The position numbers were made by a program, and so were the translations under genes. This document shows positions 15,831 to 23,291 of a stretch of 24,671 nt of DNA, in pieces (the stretch's first letter is position 1; the number at the start of each line of letters is the position of its first letter). This DNA is from CAYPEK01 sp964409645. Its GTDB lineage: Bacteria > UBP15 > UBA6099. The notes beneath the pieces are model-generated. The model worked only from the letters and a program-made list of their open reading frames with translations, was not told the DNA's origin and did not search any database. Location: positions 1-24,671 of the forward strand of contig CAYPEK010000061.1 of assembly GCA_964409645.1 (NCBI GenBank), in the 5' to 3' direction.

Positions 15831-16098
15831 AAAAATAAAAACTCATGACACAATTTGGTTGACCTGAGCTTGATGTTAAATGATCTAACTGATGCCCGAA
15901 ATGGAATTAAAACAGGCTATCTGCGTCGTTGAATCATCGACTCGCATCTTATCTCTTTATTCGATTGTTGAATATTGAGGACGTAGTATAGGGGCACGTT
16001 GCTACGTGCCCCTACAAAATAAAAACTTGTGACACAATTCGGTTGACCTGAGCTTGATGTTAAATGATCTAACTGATGCCCGAAATGGAATTAAAACA
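15831..16098 (+). repeat. Tandemly repeated spacer of the 184-bp array
   Basis: The 84-nt segment 15831-15914 and the 83-nt segment 16016-16098 are almost identical, differing by one A in an A tract and a few substitutions (CTCATGAC versus CTTGTGAC, TTTGG versus TTCGG). Each contains GTTGACCTGAGC and ends in GGAATTAAAACA. No reading frame, tRNA or terminator is visible in them. TTGACC resembles a -35 box, but I see no convincing -10 partner at 16-18 nt. Confidence 0.85.
15915..16015 (+). repeat. Palindromic repeat unit, copy 2
   Basis: This short-form unit is nearly identical to copy 3, with small differences before the palindrome (an extra TATA and a T/A change). The palindrome at 15989-16014 has an 11-bp stem and a TGCT loop. 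It is preceded by an 84-nt spacer (15831-15914) that recurs almost unchanged after it (16016-16098), so the true duplicated period is 184 bp from 15915 to 16099. Confidence 0.9.
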
Positions 16099-16193
16099 GG
16101 CTATCTGCGTCGTTGAATCATCGACTCGCATCTTATCTCTTTATTCGATTGTAGAATATTGAGGACGTAGGGGCACGTTGCTACGTGCCCCTA
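16099..16193 (+). repeat. Palindromic repeat unit, copy 3
   Basis: The third unit begins exactly 184 bp after copy 2 and matches it closely. Its palindrome at 16168-16193 again has an 11-bp stem with a TGCT loop. After the palindrome the similarity stops within a few bases (CTATACAAATCC instead of CTACAAAATAAA), which marks the right edge of the array about 170 bp before the GH31 gene. Confidence 0.9.
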
Positions 16194-16303
16194 TACAAAT
16201 CCGTACACGACAAAATATGACGTGCCACCAAAAAACTTGTTTGCGGGAAATAGATGAAAGAAATCATGTTGTAATAAACGCGGCCAAAATTAACGGATTT
16301 GGC

Positions 16304-16334
16304 TTGCGGAAGAGATGCTGAATGGTTGTAAAAT
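16304..16334 (+). promoter_or_regulatory. Weak sigma-70-type promoter candidate for the GH31 gene
   Basis: TTGCGG at 16304-16309 and TAAAAT at 16329-16334 resemble -35 and -10 boxes, but the 19-nt spacing is wider than the preferred 17. The -10 candidate lies about 30 nt before the ATG at 16366, which is preceded by a strong AAGGAGG at 16351-16357. A promoter somewhere in 16194-16340 is needed because of the upstream terminator; this is only the best visual candidate. Confidence 0.25.
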
Positions 16335-16365
16335 ATAGCGGGATTGAATTAAGGAGGCCCAAGAC

Positions 16366-18795
16366 ATGAGAATAAACAATGTATTGAAAACTATTTCCAT
16401 TGCTGCTGCGGTGACATTCATTTTACCAGTATTCGGTATGTCGGAATGTATCGGGCCGGTCGAGAGCGTTACGGAAATGTCCGGTAGTTACTTGATAAAG
16501 GCGGACAATGCGGCGGTATCGGTGCAGGCGTGGCAGGGCGGGATAACCGGTATCGAAGTCAGCATAAAGGGTATAAAGAATTCAGACGTCAATTGCCAGC
16601 TCGAGGCGGCTTCGACTGATGCGATGAGCCGGGCCGACCTGTCGTATTGCAAGGGAGCGGGTTTTGCTGTGGGTGCTAAAGGATGCGGAAAGGATGCCGG
16701 CGAAATCGGTCGAGGTGAGTTTTCGGTGATGTTTGCAAGTTCGACGGGGAAGCAGTTGGCGGAACTGAAGAATATCTGCTGGGATGAAACTGGAAAAGTA
16801 AAATTGACGTACGGCAACAGCGAGGCGGATGGATATTACGGGCTCGGCGAGCCTGTTCCGGCAACAGAAGGATTGGTCAACATAAATTATCAGGGGCGGA
16901 AGAGGACGGTGTGGAACAAGCACTGGCCTCCCGCGGACTTGCCGATAAACTTTTTCATAAATCCGAAAGGTTACGCGCTGTTTATAGATAACTCGTCAAG
17001 GGCGGAATACGATTTCACGAGCAAGGATGAATTCACGTGGGAGACAGAAGGGGGCAGGATTAAATTTTATGTGATCGATGCGCCGACGCCGAAGGACGCG
17101 ATAGTGAAATATACGGCGCTGACGGGAAGACCGCCGATGCCGCCGCTGTGGTCACTTGGATTCATGCAGAGTAAGTACGGCTATAAGGACGAGGCGGAGT
17201 TCGAATCGATAATGGCGGAGTTCAGGAAACGGAAAATTCCGGCGGATGCGATGATATTCGACATCGACTGGCAAGGAATCGGCGGTATGGGCAACCTCGA
17301 ATGGAATCCGCAGACGTTCCCGGACGCGGCGGGATTCCTGAAGAGATCGGAAGCGAACGGGTTCAAGACTATTGTGATCGTGGAGCCGTACGCATGGACG
17401 AACTCAAAGAGCTATATGGAGGCAAGGAAGGACAAGCTGTTCTGCCGCGATGAGAAGGGAAGGCCGGTGACGTTCCAGTTGTGGGGGCGGCCGGGATCGA
17501 TGTTCGATTTCTGCAATCCGGACACGAGCGTGTTCTGGCAGAAGACAATCAAGAGGCTGCACCTGACGGGGATTGACGGCTGGTGGACTGACCTGAACGA
17601 ACCTGACGTGGACAGTGACGATATGTTTCATGCGGGAAAAACGCCGATTTCGCTCGCACATAATATTCAGCCGTTGCTGATGGTCAAATCGGTTGTGGAC
17701 AGTTACAACAAGAACTTCCCTGATGAGAGGCCGATGATTTTAAGCAGGTCGGGGAACGCCGGGATCGCGAAGTACGGCACGGCGATGTGGAGCGGCGACG
17801 TGAGCTCGACGTATCAGCACCTGATGAATCAGATTCCGATTGGGATTTCCGCCGGGTTGAGCGGAATGCCGCTGTGGGGGACCGACATGGGCGGTTTCAA
17901 CGGGACGCCGGGAGCGGAGTTATTTGTGAGGTGGTTCGAGTTCGGTCTGTTCAATCCGATCTACCGCGCGCATGGAAACCACGATCCGCGCGAGCCGTGG
18001 GCGTATGGGCCGGAGCCGGAAAAGATTATGAAGAGCATGATCGAGTTGAGATACAGGATGCTGCCGCATCTTTATTCGGTGCTGTGGCAGATGCACGAGA
18101 CGGGCCTGCCGCCGATGAGGCCGCTGTTTCTCGAATTTCCGAAGGACAAGGCGTCGTGGGATAATTTCGGCGAGTACATGTTCGGGCAGTCGATTCTTTC
18201 AGCGCCGGTTGTCGAGGCGGGAGAGGTGACGAAGAATGTGTATCTGCCACCCGCCGGCTGGTATGACTTCAAGACGGACAAGATGTATCGCGGTCCGATC
18301 GAGGTCCAGTACAACGCGCCGTTGGATACGCTGCCACTTTTTGTGCGCGCGGGGAGTGTGATCGCGATGGGGCCGGTGATTCAACACACGGGCAAGATGG
18401 ACAGGGCGCAGACGGAATTGCATATATTTCCCGGCGAAACGAAAGCCGAGTATGAGCTGTACGAGGACGACGGCGCGACGAAGGGATATCTCAGAGGTGA
18501 ATATGCGATATCCAAAGTTACGGCGAGTCCCGCCGGTAAAAAGCTGATAGTAAGCATCCAAGCGCCTAACGGGAAATATCCGGGACTGGTGAAAAAGCGC
18601 AACTGGAAAGTTGTCGTTCACGGAGATAACAAAAAAGTAAAAACGGTGATGATAGACGGGAAAGCGATAAAGAAGGTCGATGCAGCGGATGGAAAAGTTT
18701 CGGTGTGGTCGATAGATAAAACGACAGGCCGAATAACCGTGATCGCGCCTTCACCGCGGGCTGATTCAAAGGTGGATATAACGCTGGCGCAGTAA
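16366..18795 (+). CDS. Secreted glycoside hydrolase family 31 (alpha-glucosidase or alpha-xylosidase type)
   Basis: GH31 enzymes cleave alpha-linked glucose or xylose from the non-reducing ends of glycans with retention of configuration. The 809-residue protein begins with a signal peptide (basic residues, then hydrophobic stretch to about 24), so it is exported to the periplasm or beyond. An N-terminal beta-sandwich (about 40-245) precedes the (beta/alpha)8 barrel. The nucleophile is predicted as D409 in WWTDLNEP and the acid/base as D478 in MWSGDVSSTY. FDIDWQ, LSRSGNAG, RAHGNHDPREPW and a C-terminal beta domain complete the family pattern. Substrate cannot be chosen from sequence alone. It is a single-gene unit between a repeat array and a terminator, with no sugar transporter or regulator adjacent. 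Confidence 0.93.
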   Translation: MRINNVLKTISIAAAVTFILPVFGMSECIGPVESVTEMSGSYLIKADNAAVSVQAWQGGITGIEVSIKGIKNSDVNCQLEAASTDAMSRADLSYCKGAGFAVGAKGCGKDAGEIGRGEFSVMFASSTGKQLAELKNICWDETGKVKLTYGNSEADGYYGLGEPVPATEGLVNINYQGRKRTVWNKHWPPADLPINFFINPKGYALFIDNSSRAEYDFTSKDEFTWETEGGRIKFYVIDAPTPKDAIVKYTALTGRPPMPPLWSLGFMQSKYGYKDEAEFESIMAEFRKRKIPADAMIFDIDWQGIGGMGNLEWNPQTFPDAAGFLKRSEANGFKTIVIVEPYAWTNSKSYMEARKDKLFCRDEKGRPVTFQLWGRPGSMFDFCNPDTSVFWQKTIKRLHLTGIDGWWTDLNEPDVDSDDMFHAGKTPISLAHNIQPLLMVKSVVDSYNKNFPDERPMILSRSGNAGIAKYGTAMWSGDVSSTYQHLMNQIPIGISAGLSGMPLWGTDMGGFNGTPGAELFVRWFEFGLFNPIYRAHGNHDPREPWAYGPEPEKIMKSMIELRYRMLPHLYSVLWQMHETGLPPMRPLFLEFPKDKASWDNFGEYMFGQSILSAPVVEAGEVTKNVYLPPAGWYDFKTDKMYRGPIEVQYNAPLDTLPLFVRAGSVIAMGPVIQHTGKMDRAQTELHIFPGETKAEYELYEDDGATKGYLRGEYAISKVTASPAGKKLIVSIQAPNGKYPGLVKKRNWKVVVHGDNKKVKTVMIDGKAIKKVDAADGKVSVWSIDKTTGRITVIAPSPRADSKVDITLAQ

Positions 18796-18804
18796 AATGA
18801 AAGA

Positions 18805-18832
18805 AAAAGGCCGGTCATTAGACCGGCCTTTT
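18805..18832. terminator. Bidirectional terminator between converging genes
   Basis: A perfect 12-bp stem (AAAAGGCCGGTC / GACCGGCCTTTT) with an ATTA loop lies 10 nt after the GH31 stop. T-rich flanks appear on both strands, so it can terminate GH31 transcription on the + strand and the leftward operon on the - strand, whose last stop codon is about 90 nt away. Confidence 0.93.
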
Positions 18833-18920
18833 CTATATCGATACAAGATTTATTCTACGAACCCCATACGCTCTTTTTGAGTGGTTAATGATAATGAATA
18901 TTAGTCACGATAAAGTCACA

Positions 18921-19808
18921 TCAAAAATCTTGGGGTTTGAGATAATTAGTTTTGAGATTCTTGAACTCAGTATAACTTAATCTATCCTTTCCAACATATT
19001 CCGAGACAGCTACAGGCACAAATTTCTTTGAATCAATATAATAGTCTATTCTTGAAATCGGAGATTCTTCGAATTCAAGCATATCGTTCCACATAAGTGT
19101 GGCTATCTGATCAGGAATACTATATGCGGCATAAGGCGGTTTCTGTCTGTTCCATTTCTTTTGATCATTTCTTGCGAAATATGCTCGCAGAATAACACAA
19201 TCGATTTTGTTTACTGTAGCCGAGCCACCGATGCTCATACTTCCATTTTGAGAATAGTATAGAGCGCTCAAATATAAGCTAAGGAAATTGCTTGAAAATA
19301 ACTTACCACCTTTCCCTTTCTCGAATTTTCTTTTTAAAGAGGCCGGGACTTTTTTAGCTTTAACCCAAAACGCATTTTTATCTTTGTCAGACCTATATGT
19401 TAATTTTGCGCCGATAAAACTCGATGGAGCCAAATCGGAATGTAGAATCTCGGTTTGATGCAGATATGGTTGCATGAACTTAATGTTCGCTTCAAAATTC
19501 TCGATATCCGGAGCATTCTCGGCAGAGATCATTGTTTTTACGCCCTGCTCAGATCGATCATGTATTTTCTGTTTCAGCAAATACGTTTTTCTCTCGGAAA
19601 CCATAGTGAAAGAGTAATTACCGAGAGCTTTGTTTGCACTATCCATTTTCTTCAAAATGTCCTGATAAGTCAGATCGCCCTTATACGGTTTCTCATCGAA
19701 ATTACCCGATATAATCATTTTCTCCTTCGATAGTGTAAGCACGCAGAACGACGCCGCAAAAAATGTCGCAATAAAACAAGACACTGCTCTTAACATAATG
19801 TTTTTCAT
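18921..19808 (-). CDS. Exported protein of unknown function, weakly LolA / lipoprotein-sorting-like
   Basis: I do not recognise this 295-residue protein with certainty. It starts with a hydrophobic segment (about 8-27) that looks like a signal peptide or anchor; the cysteine there is preceded by phenylalanine, so a lipobox is unlikely. The rest is polar, lysine-rich and predicted mostly beta. The ending, with RIDYYIDSKKFVPVAVSEY and a FKNLKTNYLKPQDF tail, resembles the last strands of LolA-fold and DUF1571-like proteins, which bind lipid acyl chains; that is pattern inference only. A GGAGAG ribosome site lies about 6 nt before the ATG. It follows the permease gene by 47 nt on the same strand, so it is probably the last gene of the efflux operon. 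Its DNA is clearly A/T-richer than the division cluster. Confidence 0.75.
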   Translation of the reverse strand: MKNIMLRAVSCFIATFFAASFCVLTLSKEKMIISGNFDEKPYKGDLTYQDILKKMDSANKALGNYSFTMVSERKTYLLKQKIHDRSEQGVKTMISAENAPDIENFEANIKFMQPYLHQTEILHSDLAPSSFIGAKLTYRSDKDKNAFWVKAKKVPASLKRKFEKGKGGKLFSSNFLSLYLSALYYSQNGSMSIGGSATVNKIDCVILRAYFARNDQKKWNRQKPPYAAYSIPDQIATLMWNDMLEFEESPISRIDYYIDSKKFVPVAVSEYVGKDRLSYTEFKNLKTNYLKPQDF

Positions 19809-19832
19809 CTGATCTCTCCGATATTATTTATT

Positions 19833-19854
19833 CGGCATGATTTGGTGAATGCCG
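19833..19854 (-). other. Intercistronic hairpin before the last gene of the leftward operon
   Basis: CGGCAT (19833-19838) and ATGCCG (19849-19854) form a 6-bp stem with a 10-nt loop, starting one base past the permease stop codon. On the transcribed strand it is followed by AATAAATAAT rather than a T run, so it is not a standard terminator. It may lower or separately tune expression of the downstream gene. Confidence 0.35.
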
Positions 19855-19855
19855 G

Positions 19856-21076
19856 TTATTCATACCTTAAAGCCTCGATTGGATTGAGAAGAGAAGCCTT
19901 TCGCGCTGGATAGTAGCCAAAAAATATTCCGACGAAAGCGGCAAAACCGAACGAAATCAGGACAGAAGCCGCCGAGACAGAAGCATTCCATTCAGTAAAC
20001 AGAAGAACGGCGGATGAACCCGTCATTCCGATCATAATTCCGATCAAACCGCCGGAGAGAGACAAAACAAGGGCTTCAACAAGAAACTGAGTGCGGATGT
20101 CTTTTCTGCGAGCTCCGATAGCAATCCTGAGCCCGATCTCCCGGGTGCGTTCAGTGACTGAAACGAGCATAATATTCATAATACCTATGCCGCCGACGAC
20201 AAGTGACACTCCGGCTACTCCCGCGAGCAAAATTGTGAATATTCCTGCGACATTGTCAGCCATATTAATGAGGTCTTTTTGTGTTCTTAGGATAAAGTCA
20301 TCATCTTTGTCGCCGGAAATGTTGTGGCGTCTCCTTAAAAGAGCTGTTAATTCGACTGTAGCATTATCCATCATTTCCTGACTATCTGTCTGAATGCTGA
20401 TAATCGTAAGGTAATCGACACCGAACACACGTTTCATGGCTGTAGTGACAGGGATTAGAATCTGGTCGTCCTGATCACCGAATGGCCCGCCGGAGGAGCC
20501 TTTTTCTTCCAAGATACCGACGACTTCAAATCGGATTCCCTTGATACTGATATATTTCCCTACCGCTCTCGTTTCGCCGAAAAGATTCTCAACTACTTTT
20601 GACCCAAGAACTGCTACTCTGCGTCTTGCTTTTTCGTCGCTCCTGCTGAAAAAATCACCGTCCCGCACAGTGAAGTTGCGAACATCCATATAATCGGAAC
20701 TCGTACCAACTATCGTGGTCTTCGTATTAGTGTTCTTATATTTGACCTGCAGGTTGAATGTTATCTCCGGAGCGACTTTCGACACGGAAGGACACTCCTC
20801 CGCAATTGCGACAGCGTCGTCATAGACAAGTGATTGTTTACTGCCAAAACCACCCATTACCGATCCTTTCCGAGCCTGACCGGAGCGGATGATAATCAGG
20901 TTCGTACCCATAGCCTCGATTTCTTTCATGACCGCATCCCTCGCGCCGCTCGATATGGCAAGCATTGAGATCACCGCAGCGACACCGATAATAACGCCGA
21001 GCATTGTCAGAACCGAGCGCATCTTATTCGCAAAGAGGCCGTTCAGCGCGACTTTCACACTTTCGAGAAGGCTCAT
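19856..21076 (-). CDS. MacB-type (type VII) ABC transporter permease
   Basis: MacB-type permeases couple cytoplasmic ATP hydrolysis to periplasmic conformational change, driving substrates through a TolC conduit rather than across the inner membrane. The 406-residue protein has a first membrane span at about 20-45 (RSVLTMLGVIIGVAAVISM), a large periplasmic domain (about 50-275, including GTSSDYMDVRNFTVRDG and RVAVLGSKVVENLFG), and three C-terminal spans with SVTERTREIGLRIAIGARR, the standard coupling region. It ends in YYPARKASLLNPIEALRYE, typical of the family. Its start overlaps the ATPase stop as ATGA. E. coli MacB fuses ATPase and permease; here they are separate. Macrolide specificity should not be assumed. 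Confidence 0.93.
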   Translation of the reverse strand: MSLLESVKVALNGLFANKMRSVLTMLGVIIGVAAVISMLAISSGARDAVMKEIEAMGTNLIIIRSGQARKGSVMGGFGSKQSLVYDDAVAIAEECPSVSKVAPEITFNLQVKYKNTNTKTTIVGTSSDYMDVRNFTVRDGDFFSRSDEKARRRVAVLGSKVVENLFGETRAVGKYISIKGIRFEVVGILEEKGSSGGPFGDQDDQILIPVTTAMKRVFGVDYLTIISIQTDSQEMMDNATVELTALLRRRHNISGDKDDDFILRTQKDLINMADNVAGIFTILLAGVAGVSLVVGGIGIMNIMLVSVTERTREIGLRIAIGARRKDIRTQFLVEALVLSLSGGLIGIMIGMTGSSAVLLFTEWNASVSAASVLISFGFAAFVGIFFGYYPARKASLLNPIEALRYE

Positions 21077-21804
21077 TCCTCTTCCTCCGCCGGCATTTTA
21101 TTAAGTTCTTCCCGAGCGCTTGTTACGACATCAACTTTCGTGTCCGATACAACGCGGCCGTCCTTAAAACGGATTATCCTCCGAGTGTGCCGGGCAATAT
21201 CCTCCTCGTGTGTAACGATTAGTATCGTTTTCCCTTCAGCGTGAAGATCCTGAAAAATCGCCATGATTTCCTCGCTAGTCCTAGTATCGAGATTTCCGGT
21301 AGGCTCGTCTGCGAGGATCAGAACCGGATCATTGATCAGAGCACGGGCAATCGCTACGCGTTGTTGTTGGCCACCGGAAAGCTCGTTTGGTTTGTGATAC
21401 ATGCGCTCGCCCAAACCAACTCTTCGTAGTGCTTCTATTGCCTTGTCCGATGTTTTGGCGGCCTTGGGATTGTACATTAGCGGAAGCAGCACCTGACTGA
21501 TTGCGTTGCGACGCGGCAACAGGTTGAATGTCTGAAATACAAATCCTATCTTTCTGTTTCTGACAGCCGCGAGCGCATCCTCGTTCATCCCCGAAACTTC
21601 TTTCCCATCGAGGATATAAGTGCCGCCGCTAGGAGCATCGAGGCAGCCGATAATATTCATCAGCGTCGATTTTCCGGATCCGGATGGGCCCATAATGGAG
21701 ACGAACTCACCTTCCCCGATGTCGAAAGCTGCATCCTTAAGCGCTTTTATGGCAATGTTGCCCACTACGAAAGTTTTTTTTACTTCTTTCACCCTTATCA
21801 TCAT
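21073..21804 (-). CDS. ABC transporter ATPase, MacB/LolD/FtsE type
   Basis: This cytoplasmic nucleotide-binding subunit powers the adjacent permease. The 243-residue sequence has Walker A GPSGSGKST (39-47), Q-loop Q91 in FQTFNLL, signature LSGGQQQ (142-148), Walker B VLILADE with E167, the PTGNLD D-loop region, and switch H199 in THE. LNIIGCLD-like wording (LMNIIGCLD) and PTGNLD are characteristic of the MacB/LolD/FtsE subgroup. Its ATG overlaps the adaptor stop as ATGA, and its own stop overlaps the permease start the same way, so all three are translationally coupled. A second ATG follows the first immediately. A short acidic C-terminal tail ends the protein. Confidence 0.95.
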   Translation of the reverse strand: MMIRVKEVKKTFVVGNIAIKALKDAAFDIGEGEFVSIMGPSGSGKSTLMNIIGCLDAPSGGTYILDGKEVSGMNEDALAAVRNRKIGFVFQTFNLLPRRNAISQVLLPLMYNPKAAKTSDKAIEALRRVGLGERMYHKPNELSGGQQQRVAIARALINDPVLILADEPTGNLDTRTSEEIMAIFQDLHAEGKTILIVTHEEDIARHTRRIIRFKDGRVVSDTKVDVVTSAREELNKMPAEEEE

Positions 21805-23291
21805 ATTCCGCCCATCAACCGGTTTTTTCTTTTCAGAAAACGATGTTTTTTGCCGCCTTTAAGGAGTTTATCGATAGGCACTCTGTGGCCGGCGATAATG
21901 TCACCTTCATTAACGCCACTTGTTATCTGAGTGTATTTGGAACCGGAAATGCCGGTTGTGACTCTTTCGGGAATCATTTCGCCGTTCTTCAACAAGACAA
22001 CGTACATACCGTCTGCTCTCTCGTTAAAGACGTTGTTGGGGACGATTGTCACTCCATCAACACGAGATGTTATAAAGTCGCAGTTTGCGTTCATTCCCGG
22101 TTTAAACCCAGTTACGTTATCTTTTATTTCCACTGATACGGGAATAGTCGTGACATTCTGGTCATTAAAAGCCTTTGGGGCGATTTTATTGACGATACCT
22201 TTGAAGCGCCTGCCCGGAAAAGCGTCTGCCTCGACGATTGCCTGTTGGCCGAGTTTAATCATGGATATGTCAGATTCATCAACATCAACCTCCGCGAGCA
22301 TCCTGCTCGTGTCGGCAATCTCAACGATAACAACTCCGGACCCCATACCGGAGTATGACGCCTTGCCCGCGGTTATGATCGATCCTTTCTCGACATATTT
22401 TTTTACTACAACGCCGTCAGAAGGAGCGACTATCCTTGAGTAACCAATCTGTATTTGGATGTTTTTTCGCGTCGATTTCAAGCTTTCCGTGCTGCTTTCC
22501 GCCTGAATAACGCTTTGTTTAAGAATATCCTCACGGTCGAGGTTGGACTTTGCAATAAGTAGGTTTTTCTCTGCCTGATTCATCCGCTGTTCCGCAGACT
22601 TTAAATCGTATGAACATTCGTCATCCAAAGTGAGAAGTTTTTCGCGAGCACTATCGAGTTGAGCGGCGGCAACATCATAGTATTCGGAGGCGAGTTCGAG
22701 CTGGCTCTTTGATATGAAACCTTTTGAATAGAGCGATCTATTCCTGTCCAAATTGCTGTTTGCTTGAGTATAATCGGCTTGCGCTTGATCGTAAGCGGCT
22801 TTTATTGCTGCTTTCTTCTGAGGGATCAGAACGGATAATGTTTTTTTATAGTCATTATTCGCCATTTCATAATTAGTCTGTGCCTGCTCGATTGTAAGTG
22901 GATTCTGTTTGGACCATAGAAGCAGCTCCTTTTTTGCCTGAGCCGCTCTTGCTTCGGCTGCATTAAGTTCAGCAGAAGATTGATCCAATTGGTTCGATGC
23001 ATCAGACGAGTCGATTATGGCGATAAGCTGGCCTGCATGAACAACATCGCCTTCATCGGCAAATATGTCTATAATCTGGCCGCCTATATTCGATTTGACT
23101 TCGACGCTCGTGTAGGGCTTTATCTCGCCGTTCCCCGATACAGTGGCGATAACTCTTCCTCTCTTGACAGTGTAAGTACCGCGGATTTCAGGCATGTCTT
23201 CCTTGTGCCGAGTATGCCTGATGTAACCCGCTGCGATGAAAGCTGTTATTCCAGCCGCCACTATTATTGCGATAAGATGCTTAATTTTCAT
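21801..23291 (-). CDS. Periplasmic adaptor (membrane fusion protein), MacA/HlyD type, long hairpin
   Basis: Adaptors of this kind bridge an inner-membrane ABC transporter and a TolC channel. I start at ATG 23291, where MKIKHLIAII gives a short basic end and one membrane span (about 4-23); the frame extends further upstream but that part lies inside tolC and looks non-conserved. The 496-residue protein has a split lipoyl half (about 65-95 and 285-315), an alpha-helical coiled-coil hairpin between them (about 98-285), then beta-barrel and membrane-proximal domains. The hairpin tip carries R183, L187 and S194, exactly R-x3-L-x6-S, the TolC-docking motif of adaptors. Its length is well above E. 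coli MacA (371 residues), mainly from the hairpin. It overlaps tolC by 11 nt and the ATPase by 4 nt. Confidence 0.92.
   Translation of the reverse strand: MKIKHLIAIIVAAGITAFIAAGYIRHTRHKEDMPEIRGTYTVKRGRVIATVSGNGEIKPYTSVEVKSNIGGQIIDIFADEGDVVHAGQLIAIIDSSDASNQLDQSSAELNAAEARAAQAKKELLLWSKQNPLTIEQAQTNYEMANNDYKKTLSVLIPQKKAAIKAAYDQAQADYTQANSNLDRNRSLYSKGFISKSQLELASEYYDVAAAQLDSAREKLLTLDDECSYDLKSAEQRMNQAEKNLLIAKSNLDREDILKQSVIQAESSTESLKSTRKNIQIQIGYSRIVAPSDGVVVKKYVEKGSIITAGKASYSGMGSGVVIVEIADTSRMLAEVDVDESDISMIKLGQQAIVEADAFPGRRFKGIVNKIAPKAFNDQNVTTIPVSVEIKDNVTGFKPGMNANCDFITSRVDGVTIVPNNVFNERADGMYVVLLKNGEMIPERVTTGISGSKYTQITSGVNEGDIIAGHRVPIDKLLKGGKKHRFLKRKNRLMGGI

Noticed and set aside
15663..15848. Small + strand open frame over the first repeat unit (61 codons)
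   Set aside because: It lies across an inverted repeat and palindrome, begins right after a terminator T tract, lacks a ribosome-binding site and is not preserved in the other repeat copies.
15685..16193. CRISPR array
   Set aside because: The units are about 95-146 bp at a 184-bp period and the intervening sequences are themselves identical, the opposite of unique CRISPR spacers; no cas genes are present.
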